Below, piece by piece: positions 25,238 through 31,720 of a DNA stretch of 32,875 nucleotides. The stretch is from Vicinamibacteria bacterium. GTDB lineage: Bacteria > Acidobacteriota > Vicinamibacteria > Fen-336. How positions within the stretch are numbered: position 1 is the stretch's first letter; each line of letters begins with the position of its first letter. A model generated the notes under the pieces. That model worked only from the letters and a program-made list of their open reading frames with translations, was not told where the DNA came from and searched no databases. The stretch is taken from contig JAMQGV010000027.1 of the NCBI GenBank assembly GCA_025994075.1, positions 1-32,875 on the forward strand, written 5' to 3'. The position numbers and the translations under genes were made by a program.

Positions 25238-26614
25238 ATGGGAGACACCCGCCGGATCCTGATCGTCGACGACGAGCCGTCGATGCGCGAGATGCTCGCC
25301 ATCATGCTGCGCAAGGAGGGCTACGCCATCGAGACCGCCGAGGGCCGCGTGGCCGCTGCGGCCGCCCTGTCGCGCGCGCCCGCCGACGCGGTGATCACCG
25401 ACGTCCGCCTCGGAGACGGCGACGGCATCGAGATCCTGCGCCACGTCAAGGCCGCCTCGCCCGAGACGGTCGTGATCGTGATGACCGCCTACGGCTCGAC
25501 CGAGACGGCCGTGGCAGCGCTGAAGCTCGGCGCCCACGACTACCTGGTCAAGCCCTTCGACGTCGACGAGCTGAAGATCGTCCTGCGCAACGCGCTCGAG
25601 CGGCAGCGGCTGCAGGAGGAGAACCGCATCCTCAAGGCGGAGTTCCGCTCGCGGGCGGGGCTCGACCGCATCCTCGGCGTTTCGCCGGCGATGACTGCGC
25701 TGTTCGAGATGATCCGCTCGGTGGCGTCCACCACCTCGACCGTGCTGATCACCGGCGAGAGCGGGACCGGCAAGGAGCTGGTGGCCAAGGCGCTCCACGC
25801 CCAGTCGCCGCGCCAGGGCGCGCCGTTCGTGTCCGTCAACTGCGGGGCGCTGACCGAGACGCTGCTGGAGAGCGAGCTGTTCGGGCACGTGCGCGGCGCC
25901 TTCACCGACGCCCACCAGAGCCGCAAGGGGCTGTTCGAGGCGGCCCACCGTGGCACGCTGTTCCTCGACGAGGTGGGCGAGACCACCCCGGCGATGCAGG
26001 TCAAGCTGCTGCGCGCCCTGCAGGAGAAGCGCATCCGCCGCGTCGGCGGCACGGAGGAGACCGAGATCGACGTCCGCATCATCGCGGCGACCAATCGCTC
26101 GCTCGAGCAGCTCGTCGCCGAGGAGCGCTTCCGCGAGGACCTCTTCTACCGGCTGAGCGTGATCCCGATCCGGCTGCCCCCGCTGCGCGAGCGGCGCGAG
26201 GACGTGCCGCTGCTCGCGGCCCACTTCCTCGAGCGCTTCGCCCGGGAGATGGGCAAGGGCGTCACCCACCTGTCGGAGGAGGCGCTCGCCCGCCTGCAGG
26301 CCCACGACTGGCCCGGCAACGTCCGCGAGCTGGAGAACGTGGTGGAGCGGGCCGTGGCCCTCGAGACCTCGCCCGTGGTGCTGCCCGAGCGGCTCCCCCG
26401 CGATCTCGGGCGGCCGCGACCGACGGTCTCCGGGGCGGTCGAGCCCCGCGAGGGTTTCGATCTCGACGCCTACCTGCGGGACGAGGAAGCCCGGCTGGTG
26501 CGCCTCGCCCTCGAGAAGGGGGCGGGGGACCGATCCCAGGCGGCCCGCCTCCTCGGCGTCTCGACCCGCTCCCTCCGCTACCTGATCGGGAAGCACCAAC
26601 TCGGCGAGGCGTGA
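25238..26614 (+). CDS. pilR: Sigma-54-dependent response regulator PilR
   Basis: 458 residues in the NtrC family. The receiver domain (1-120) begins [16 protein letters not shown], with the phospho-Asp in [12 protein letters not shown], Thr in MTAYGS and Lys in LVKPF. The AAA+ domain (about 140-375) has Walker A GESGTGKE, Walker [11 protein letters not shown] and the arginine-finger region FREDLFYRL. The sigma-54 contact loop reads GAFTDA (residues 220-225) instead of GAFTGA. A Fis-type HTH ends the protein ([19 protein letters not shown]). It should be phosphorylated by PilS and activate the pilin promoter immediately downstream. Its TGA lies inside the left arm of a 13-bp inverted repeat. 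Confidence 0.95.
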   Translation: MGDTRRILIVDDEPSMREMLAIMLRKEGYAIETAEGRVAAAAALSRAPADAVITDVRLGDGDGIEILRHVKAASPETVVIVMTAYGSTETAVAALKLGAHDYLVKPFDVDELKIVLRNALERQRLQEENRILKAEFRSRAGLDRILGVSPAMTALFEMIRSVASTTSTVLITGESGTGKELVAKALHAQSPRQGAPFVSVNCGALTETLLESELFGHVRGAFTDAHQSRKGLFEAAHRGTLFLDEVGETTPAMQVKLLRALQEKRIRRVGGTEETEIDVRIIAATNRSLEQLVAEERFREDLFYRLSVIPIRLPPLRERREDVPLLAAHFLERFAREMGKGVTHLSEEALARLQAHDWPGNVRELENVVERAVALETSPVVLPERLPRDLGRPRPTVSGAVEPREGFDLDAYLRDEEARLVRLALEKGAGDRSQAARLLGVSTRSLRYLIGKHQLGEA

Positions 26615-26646
26615 CAAAAATTGAATGCCGAGACAATTTTTGTCAC
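26611..26646. promoter_or_regulatory. Perfect 13-bp inverted repeat, candidate PilR enhancer site
   Basis: GTGACAAAAATTG (26611-26623) is exactly mirrored by CAATTTTTGTCAC (26634-26646) around a 10-nt spacer. It ends 55 bp upstream of the -24 element of the pilin promoter, close to the range typical for NtrC-family enhancer sites. AT-rich arms, an outer TGTCA, and no T-tract after the stem favour a dimer-binding operator over a terminator. Confidence 0.6.
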
Positions 26647-26660
26647 CGTGATCTTCATCA

Positions 26661-26686
26661 CTAAGTCTTCAAAATCAACGACTTAG
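26661..26686. promoter_or_regulatory. 7-bp inverted repeat upstream of the sigma-54 promoter
   Basis: CTAAGTC (26661-26667) and GACTTAG (26680-26686) form a perfect inverted repeat with a 12-nt spacer, between the 13-bp repeat and the -24 element. It could be a second regulator site, for example for IHF-like bending or another activator. It differs in sequence from the larger repeat. Confidence 0.35.
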
Positions 26687-26700
26687 CTTTCGTCCTAGGG

Positions 26701-26716
26701 TGGCACGCCGGTTGCT
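26701..26716 (+). promoter_or_regulatory. Sigma-54 (-24/-12) promoter of the first pilin gene
   Basis: TGGCACG-CCGG-TTGCT matches the sigma-54 consensus, with GG (26702-26703) and GC (26714-26715) separated by exactly 10 nt. Transcription should start near 26727, giving a leader of about 38 nt with AAGGAG at 26748-26753. The pilR gene just upstream encodes the matching activator class. Confidence 0.92.
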
Positions 26717-26764
26717 TTAAGTGCTCGCAAGCCAGTCACTGGCAACCAAGGAGATCCTAGGACA

Positions 26765-27277
26765 ATGAAGAATCAGAAGGGTTTCACCCTCATCGAGCTG
26801 CTGATCGTGGTCGCGATCATCGGCATCATCGCCGCGATCGCCATCCCGAGCCTCCTCCGCGCCCGCATCTCGGCGAACGAGTCCGGTGCGATGGGTGACT
26901 CGCGCTCGGTGGGTTCGTCGGAGGTCGCCTACTCCTCGAACAACGGCGGCGCGTTCGGTCAGATCTCGTGCCTGGGCACGCCCTCGTCCTGCGGCTTCGC
27001 CGGCGCGACCACCCCGTTCCTCGACACCGCCATCACCGGCCTCGGCGCGAAGAGCGGCTACAACCGCTCGTTCGAGTCGGGCACGACGCTCGCCGGCTCG
27101 GTCGACACGAACGGCCTCGACGGCTTCGTGTACCACGCCACCCCGATCACCGTGGCCCAGACCGGCAACAAGGGCTTCGGCATCGACGGCTCCGGTCTGA
27201 TCTGCTTCACGACCGATGGCGTGGCGGTTCCGTCGTCCGGTGGTCGCCTCGAGACCACCTGCAACCCGGTCAAGTAA
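26765..27277 (+). CDS. pilA: Type IV major pilin, paralogue 1
   Basis: 170 residues. Class III signal MKNQKG with cleavage before Phe (FTLIELLIVVAIIG), Glu at mature position 5 and Pro at mature 22, all hallmarks of type IVa pilins. The globular part carries four cysteines (precursor 69, 76, 147, 166); the last pair could close a C-terminal D-region and the first pair a small loop. It is read from the sigma-54 promoter 26701-26716 and has a good AAGGAG, so it is the most likely major subunit. A GC-rich hairpin follows the stop. Its N-terminal region is nearly identical to paralogue 2, and its length is identical. Confidence 0.95.
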   Translation: MKNQKGFTLIELLIVVAIIGIIAAIAIPSLLRARISANESGAMGDSRSVGSSEVAYSSNNGGAFGQISCLGTPSSCGFAGATTPFLDTAITGLGAKSGYNRSFESGTTLAGSVDTNGLDGFVYHATPITVAQTGNKGFGIDGSGLICFTTDGVAVPSSGGRLETTCNPVK

Positions 27278-27320
27278 ACGACCTTCGCGGCCGGCAGGCC
27301 CCGTGCCTGCCGGCCGTCGT
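27278..27320 (+). other. Strong hairpin between pilin genes 1 and 2
   Basis: GGCCGGCAGGC (27289-27299) pairs perfectly with GCCTGCCGGCC (27305-27315) over a 5-nt loop. An outer ACGAC/GTCGT stem (27278-27282 with 27316-27320) is separated by a one-sided 6-nt bulge. It starts directly after the pilin 1 stop. No T-run follows. It is likely a 3' stabiliser or partial terminator that makes pilin 1 mRNA more abundant than the genes after it. Confidence 0.65.
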
Positions 27321-27353
27321 ACCCCGGACTCGCAAACGACAAGGAGCCGACCT

Positions 27354-27866
27354 GTGCACAGGCAACGCGGTTTCACGCTGATCGAACTGCTGATCGTGGT
27401 CGCGATCATCGGCATCATTGCCGCGATCGCCATCCCCAGCCTGCTGCGGGCCCGGATCTCGGCCAACGAGTCGGGCGCCATGGGCGACTCGAGGTCGGTG
27501 GGCTCGGCCGAGCACGCCTATGCTTCGTCCAACGGGATGGCCTACGGCGTGATCTCCTGCCTGGGAACGCCCAGCTCCTGTGGCTTCTTCGCCTCGACCA
27601 CGCCGTTCATCGACACCGCGATCGCGGGGCTCGACGCCAAGAGCGGCTACAACCGCTCGTTCGTCCCCGGCACGACGATGGCGGGTACGATGGACACCAA
27701 CGGCATCGACTCCTACCTCTACATCGCCACGCCCACCACGGTCGCCCAGACGGGCAACAAGGGCTTCGGCATCGACGCCTCGGGGATGATCTGCTTCACC
27801 ACCGATGGCGCGGCGCCGCCGTCGACCGGCTCGGTGCTGGCCTCGACCTGCTCCGCGGTTCGCTAG
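27354..27866 (+). CDS. Type IV pilin, paralogue 2
   Basis: 170 residues from GTG, with AAGGAG 7 nt upstream. The six-residue leader MHRQRG is followed by FTLIELLIVVAIIG with Glu5. The first 45 or so mature residues, through SGAMGDSRSVGS, match paralogue 1, after which the globular part diverges (AEHAYASSNGMAYGV). The four cysteines fall at exactly the same positions (69, 76, 147, 166), and the KSGYNRSF and TVAQTGNKGFGID segments are kept. It may be an alternative or minor subunit. Lying after the hairpin, it is probably expressed below paralogue 1. Confidence 0.93.
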   Translation: MHRQRGFTLIELLIVVAIIGIIAAIAIPSLLRARISANESGAMGDSRSVGSAEHAYASSNGMAYGVISCLGTPSSCGFFASTTPFIDTAIAGLDAKSGYNRSFVPGTTMAGTMDTNGIDSYLYIATPTTVAQTGNKGFGIDASGMICFTTDGAAPPSTGSVLASTCSAVR

Positions 27867-27976
27867 GTCCCGAAGACCCCTTTTCGCAAGACGCCGTTCT
27901 CCGTACCCCTCGGGCGCCCTCCCGCCCACCGGCCCCTGGATCCTTCGGGTTTCTGGCTGAGATCCGGGAAGTCTGC

Positions 27977-27992
27977 GCGGTCGCGAGACCGC
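27977..27992 (+). other. Short hairpin with GCGA loop before pilin 3 ribosome site
   Basis: GCGGTC and GACCGC (27977-27982, 27987-27992) form a perfect 6-bp stem closed by a GNRA-type GCGA loop, ending a few bases before the AAAGGGAGG ribosome binding site of pilin 3. The rest of the 142-bp gap (27867-28008) shows another imperfect stem (27935-27942 with 27961-27968) but no recognisable promoter. Confidence 0.45.
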
Positions 27993-28008
27993 CAAAAAGG
28001 GAGGTCGC

Positions 28009-28530
28009 ATGTCCGAGTCGCGCCGCACCGCCGGTTTCACCCTGATCGAACTCCTGATCGTGGTCGGCATCATCGGCATCATCGCCGCCATCGCCATTCC
28101 GAGCCTGCTGCGCTCGCGGATGTCCGCCAACGAGTCGGGCGCCATCGCGGACTCGCGGGTGGTCGCTTCGGCCGAACACGCGTACGCGGGAGCCAACGGC
28201 AGCGCCTACGGGCACATGTCCTGCCTGGGCACGCCGGTCAACTGCGGTTTCGCCGCCGGCACCACGGCGTTCGTCGACTCGATGGTCGCCTCGCTCGCCA
28301 CCAAGAGCGGCTACAACCGCTCGTTCGTGCCCGGCTCCACGAGCCGCGGCAGCGTGGACACCGACGGCCTCGAGTCCTGGGTGTACGTGGCGACGCCTTC
28401 CAGCGTCGGCCAGACGGGAACCCGCGGGTTCGCCGTGGACGACAAGGGCATGGTCTGCCAGGACCCGAGCGGTGCGGTGCCGCCGCTCAGCGGCGCGCGC
28501 CTCGACCCGACCTGCTCGCCCGTCCGCTAG
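28009..28530 (+). CDS. Type IV pilin, paralogue 3
   Basis: 173 residues with a nine-residue leader ending TAG, cleaved before FTLIELLIVVGIIG; Glu5 is present. It is the most diverged of the three (LLRSRMSANESGAIADSRVV in shortened form), but it keeps four cysteines (72, 79, 150, 169) at the same spacing, the CLGTP loop, KSGYNRSF and a C-terminus four residues after the last cysteine. AAAGGGAGG precedes the ATG. A minor or condition-specific pilin is likely. A 9-bp inverted repeat spans its stop codon. Confidence 0.92.
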   Translation: MSESRRTAGFTLIELLIVVGIIGIIAAIAIPSLLRSRMSANESGAIADSRVVASAEHAYAGANGSAYGHMSCLGTPVNCGFAAGTTAFVDSMVASLATKSGYNRSFVPGSTSRGSVDTDGLESWVYVATPSSVGQTGTRGFAVDDKGMVCQDPSGAVPPLSGARLDPTCSPVR

Positions 28531-28538
28531 CGCGCGCC
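28492..28538. repeat. 9-bp inverted repeat spanning the pilin 3 stop
   Basis: GGCGCGCGC (28492-28500) and GCGCGCGCC (28530-28538) are exact inverse copies with 29 nt between them. It may fold at the 3' end of the pilin message. With no T-tract and such low-complexity GC arms, the function is uncertain. Confidence 0.3.
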
Positions 28539-28567
28539 GCGGGCGGGGGGACGCCGGCTCGCTCCCG

Positions 28568-28575
28568 TATAGAAT
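28568..28575 (+). promoter_or_regulatory. -10-like TATAGAAT before the ABC ATPase gene
   Basis: TATAGAAT stands out in a GC-rich gap 22 nt before the GTG of the ABC ATPase and just before GAGGAGG. It could give the ABC genes their own start, separate from the pilin promoter. No -35 consensus is visible. Confidence 0.4.
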
Positions 28576-28597
28576 CGAGGCGAGGAGGTGTGTCCGC

Positions 28598-29569
28598 GTG
28601 CAGTCCTCGTCGTCACCGGCGCTGCGTATCGCCGGCCTGACCAAGACCTATCGCCTGGGGCTGACCGGCCGCGTCACGCGCCAGGCCCTGCACCCCCTCG
28701 ACCTCGAGGTCCGGCGGGGCGAGATCTTCGGCTACCTCGGCCCCAACGGCTCGGGGAAGACGACGACGCTGAAGGTGCTGATGGGGCTCGTGCGGGCCGA
28801 CACGGGCACCGTCGAGGTGCTCGGCCTGCCGCTCGCCGACCCGGCCTGGCGGCGGCGGGCCGGCTATCTCCCCGAGCACCCCTACTTCTACGACTACCTG
28901 ACGCCGGCCGAGTATCTCGGCTACGCCGGCCGCCTGCTGGGGCTGGAGGCCGGGCTGATCGCGGCGCGCAGCGACGAACTGCTGCGCCTCGTGGGTCTCT
29001 CCGACTCGCGCGACGTGCCGATGCGCCGGTTCTCGAAGGGCATGGTGCAGCGCCTGGGGCTGGCCCAGGCCCTGCTCAACGACCCCGAGATCGTCTTCCT
29101 CGACGAGCCGATGTCGGGCCTCGACCCGATCGGACGCCACATGGTTCGCAACATCATCCTGGGCCTGCGCGAGCGCGGGAAGACCGTGTTCTTCTCGACC
29201 CACATCCTGCCCGACGCCGAGACGCTGTGCGACCGCCTGGCGCTGCTGCGGGCGGGGCGCCTGCTCAAGGTGGGGCGCCTCGACGAGATCCTGTCGATCG
29301 ACATCTCCCACTTCGAGGTGCTGTGCTCCGGTGGCGGCGCGGCGGCCCGCGAGGCCGCTGCCGGAGCGGGCGCCGGCGCCGCCCGCGAGATCGGCGAACG
29401 CTGGCGGGTCGAGATCGACGAATCCGCGCTGCCGGCGCTGGTCGCCGCCGTCACCGCCGCCGGCGCCCGGGTGCTGGGCGTGCAGCCCGTGCGCGAGTCG
29501 CTCGAGGAGTACTTCTTCCGCGAGATGGGCGGCGACACTGCGAGGGACCCGTGGACGCTGGGCGACTGA
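28598..29569 (+). CDS. ABC transporter ATP-binding protein, pilus-linked (PilH-like)
   Basis: 323 residues. Walker A is LGPNGSGKTTT, the signature is RFSKGMVQRLGLAQALL, Walker B is EIVFLDEPMSGLDP and the H-loop is FFSTHIL. About 90 residues follow the ATPase core, as in ABC-2-type exporters (NosF/CcmA-like). The GTG at 28598 is chosen because GAGGAGG lies 9 nt upstream. The permease gene overlaps its end by 19 nt. In Myxococcus, pilG-pilH-pilI follow pilA, and PilH is an ABC ATPase needed for pilus assembly; the position here matches, but orthology was not tested. Confidence 0.88.
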   Translation: MQSSSSPALRIAGLTKTYRLGLTGRVTRQALHPLDLEVRRGEIFGYLGPNGSGKTTTLKVLMGLVRADTGTVEVLGLPLADPAWRRRAGYLPEHPYFYDYLTPAEYLGYAGRLLGLEAGLIAARSDELLRLVGLSDSRDVPMRRFSKGMVQRLGLAQALLNDPEIVFLDEPMSGLDPIGRHMVRNIILGLRERGKTVFFSTHILPDAETLCDRLALLRAGRLLKVGRLDEILSIDISHFEVLCSGGGAAAREAAAGAGAGAAREIGERWRVEIDESALPALVAAVTAAGARVLGVQPVRESLEEYFFREMGGDTARDPWTLGD

Positions 29570-30330
29570 GCCGGATCGCGGCCGTGGCCGCGAACACCCA
29601 TCGCGAGGCCGTGCGCGAGCGCGTGCTCTACAACCTCGTGTTCTTCGCGATCGTGATGATCCTGTCCGGGCTCCTGCTGGGCCAGCTCTCGATCCGCCAG
29701 GACGAGAAGATCATCAAGGACATCGGCCTCGCCGCCATGGACGTCTTCGGCACCCTGATCGGGGTCTTCCTCGGCGTCTCGCTGATGAGCAAGGAAATCG
29801 AGCGCCGCTCGCTCTATCCGCTGCTGGCCAAGCCGCTGTCGCGAGAGGAGTTCCTGGCCGGCAAGTTTCTGGGCCTGTCGTTCACGCTGTTCGTCAACGT
29901 GAGCGTGATGGCGGCGGGCCTGTACGCGACGCTGCTGGCCACGGGCCGCGGCGCGGACCCTGCGCTGCTCAAGGCGGTGCTGCCCATCTACCAGGGCCTG
30001 GTGCTGGTGGTGGCGATCGCCGTGCTGTTCTCGACCGTCACCTCATCGGCGCTGGCCGCGGTCGGCACCGTGTGCGTCGTGGTGGCGGGCCGCTACTCGG
30101 ACGTCGTGCGCAACATGCGCGACGTGGTCCCCGACGCGCCGACGTGGCTGATCGAGGGCCTGTACTACGCGATGCCGAACTTCCGCAACTTCGACTTCAA
30201 GAACCGCGTCGTCTACGGCGACCCGGTGGGCTGGAACGACATCGGCTTCGTGACCGTCTACTGGCTGCTCTATCTCGCGCTGACGCTGGGTGCGGCCGCC
30301 GCCGCGTTCCGCAGCCGCGACTTCCACTGA
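29551..30330 (+). CDS. ABC-2-type permease (PilI-like)
   Basis: 259 residues with about six membrane segments, including NLVFFAIVMILSGLLLGQL, a segment near LAAMDVFGTLIGVFLGVSL, and a last pair near TVYWLLYLALTLG. Between the second and third, SKEIERRSLYPLLAKPLSRE is the cytoplasmic coupling segment seen in NosY-like ABC-2 permeases. The GTG start lies inside the ATPase gene, with GAGGGA close by. It should pair with that ATPase as a two-subunit exporter. The substrate is unknown. The next gene starts 8 nt downstream. Confidence 0.82.
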   Translation: MDAGRLSRIAAVAANTHREAVRERVLYNLVFFAIVMILSGLLLGQLSIRQDEKIIKDIGLAAMDVFGTLIGVFLGVSLMSKEIERRSLYPLLAKPLSREEFLAGKFLGLSFTLFVNVSVMAAGLYATLLATGRGADPALLKAVLPIYQGLVLVVAIAVLFSTVTSSALAAVGTVCVVVAGRYSDVVRNMRDVVPDAPTWLIEGLYYAMPNFRNFDFKNRVVYGDPVGWNDIGFVTVYWLLYLALTLGAAAAAFRSRDFH

Positions 30331-30338
30331 GCGATCCC

Positions 30339-31211
30339 GTGCGCCGCCGGACGCCCTGGCTGCTGCTCCTGCTGCTGCCGCTGATCGCGGGCGTGCAGCG
30401 CGAGCTGGACGCCCGCCTCGGCCGCTACCGTGCGACCGAAGAAGCGCTGTTCGTGTGGTCTGGCACCGCCGTGCGCCGCATGGCACCGGGCCTCGAGAAC
30501 GTGATGGCCGACCTGTACTGGCTGCGCACCGTGCAGTACTTCGGCGGCCAGCGCGCCTTCGACCGCGACAAGCGCTTCGACCTGCTGGAGCCGCTGATCG
30601 AGATCACGACGACGCTCGACCCGCGCTTCGAGCTCGCGTACCGCTACGGCGCCATCTTCCTCGCCGAGCCCTGGCCGCAGGGAGCCGGCCAGGCCGAGGC
30701 GGCGCTGCGGCTGCTGGAGAAGGGCGCGCGCGAGATGCCGCAGTCCTGGCGGATCCGCTGGGATGCGGGCTACTTCCGCCACCTGTTCATGGACGACCCG
30801 GCCGGGGGGGCCCGCATCCTGCTCGAGGCCGCCGAGATCCCGGAGGCGCCGTACTGGCTGCGCACGCTCGCGGCCGCGATGAAGAGCAAGGCCCCCGGCG
30901 AGCGCGGGTTCGCGCGGCAGCTCTGGCAGCAGATCCACGACGAGGCCGAGGCGGCGCCGATCCGGCGCAACGCCCGCCTCCACCTCGACTACCTCGACGC
31001 GGCCGACCGCCGCGACGCGCTGCAGGCGCTCGTGGACCGCTTCCACGAGGCGCAGGGGCGCTGGCCGCGGTCGCTCGCCGAGGTGGTCCGCGACCGTGCG
31101 CTGCTGACCGACGCCGCGGGCGTGGCCTGGGACTACGACGCGACGACGGGTCGCGTCCGGATCGCGCGGCTGTCGCCGCTGTGGAGGCTCGATCGATGGA
31201 AGGCCCTTTGA
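30339..31211 (+). CDS. Membrane-anchored helical-repeat protein of unknown function
   Basis: 290 residues. An N-terminal RRRTPWLLLLLLPLIAG segment is a signal anchor. The rest is soluble and mostly helical, with TPR-like pairs (LLEPLIEITTTLDPRFELAY; AALRLLEKGAREMPQSWRIRWDAG in shortened form). The terminal region has GRWPRSLAEVVRD and VAWDYDATTGRVRI, reminiscent of a small pseudopilin-like end sequence. It is likely periplasmic and tied to the ABC transporter by an 8-nt gap. It sits where Myxococcus has a third ABC-cluster component, PilG, but I cannot claim homology. Confidence 0.6.
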   Translation: MRRRTPWLLLLLLPLIAGVQRELDARLGRYRATEEALFVWSGTAVRRMAPGLENVMADLYWLRTVQYFGGQRAFDRDKRFDLLEPLIEITTTLDPRFELAYRYGAIFLAEPWPQGAGQAEAALRLLEKGAREMPQSWRIRWDAGYFRHLFMDDPAGGARILLEAAEIPEAPYWLRTLAAAMKSKAPGERGFARQLWQQIHDEAEAAPIRRNARLHLDYLDAADRRDALQALVDRFHEAQGRWPRSLAEVVRDRALLTDAAGVAWDYDATTGRVRIARLSPLWRLDRWKAL

Positions 31212-31720
31212 CCCGACGCGACGCGCTCTTGGCTTTCGCCGCGCTCGCCCCCGCGCTCCGCGCCCGCGCCGCCGGCCCCGCCGGCGCGCCGGGCCTCAAG
31301 CCCGGCGACCGCGTGCCGCCGCTGCACATCACGGCACTCGACGGCCTGCCGCGCAAGCTCGACTGGCCGGCGGGGAAGTCGACGGTCGTGATGTTCTTCC
31401 TGCCGAGCTGCTCGGTCTGCCACACGATGTTCCCGCGCTGGAACCAGGCCTTCGCCCGCAAGCCGGCCAGCCTCGAGGCGGTCGGCGTGGCGCTCGAGAT
31501 GGAGCCGCCCGGCTTCTTCGACGCCTACTCGATCCGCTTCCCGGTGTTCCGCGGGCCCGGGGTGGCGCCCGCCGACGTCGATCAGCGCCGCGCGTTCAAC
31601 GAGAGCTTCAAGGTGCGCCAGGTGCCGACCACCCTGCGGGTCGGGCCCGGCGGCGTGGTCGAGGAGTGCCACGTCGGCCCGCTCGACCTCATGAAGCTGG
31701 GCGAGGTCTTCCGGGCCTGA
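31196..31720 (+). CDS. Tat-type exported thioredoxin-fold (TlpA/ResA-like) protein
   Basis: 174 residues. The N-terminus TRRDALLAFAALAPALRARA is a twin-arginine-like signal ending near an Ala-Arg-Ala-Ala-Gly site. The thioredoxin fold follows: TVVMFFLPSCSVCHTMFPRW with a CxxC at Cys72/Cys75, and VPTTLRV with the cis-Pro. TlpA/ResA proteins reduce or exchange disulfides outside the cytoplasm. GGAGG at 31182-31186 supports the ATG, which overlaps the previous gene by 16 nt. Because the pilins nearby each carry four cysteines, a role in pilin disulfide handling is a reasonable guess. Its 3' end overlaps a convergent gene by 32 bp. Confidence 0.8.
   Translation: MEGPLTRRDALLAFAALAPALRARAAGPAGAPGLKPGDRVPPLHITALDGLPRKLDWPAGKSTVVMFFLPSCSVCHTMFPRWNQAFARKPASLEAVGVALEMEPPGFFDAYSIRFPVFRGPGVAPADVDQRRAFNESFKVRQVPTTLRVGPGGVVEECHVGPLDLMKLGEVFRA

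Noticed and set aside
26611..26646. The 13-bp inverted repeat after pilR as a rho-independent terminator.
   Set aside because: The stem is AT-rich, the spacer is 10 nt and no T-run follows the right arm. Its position before a sigma-54 promoter favours an operator, though some 3' end effect is not excluded.
27057..27068. Asn-Arg-Ser in the conserved YNRSF segment of all three pilins as an N-glycosylation site.
   Set aside because: The bacterial PglB sequon usually needs an acidic residue two positions before Asn. Here it is Gly, and no PglB-type transferase is visible, so I do not claim it.
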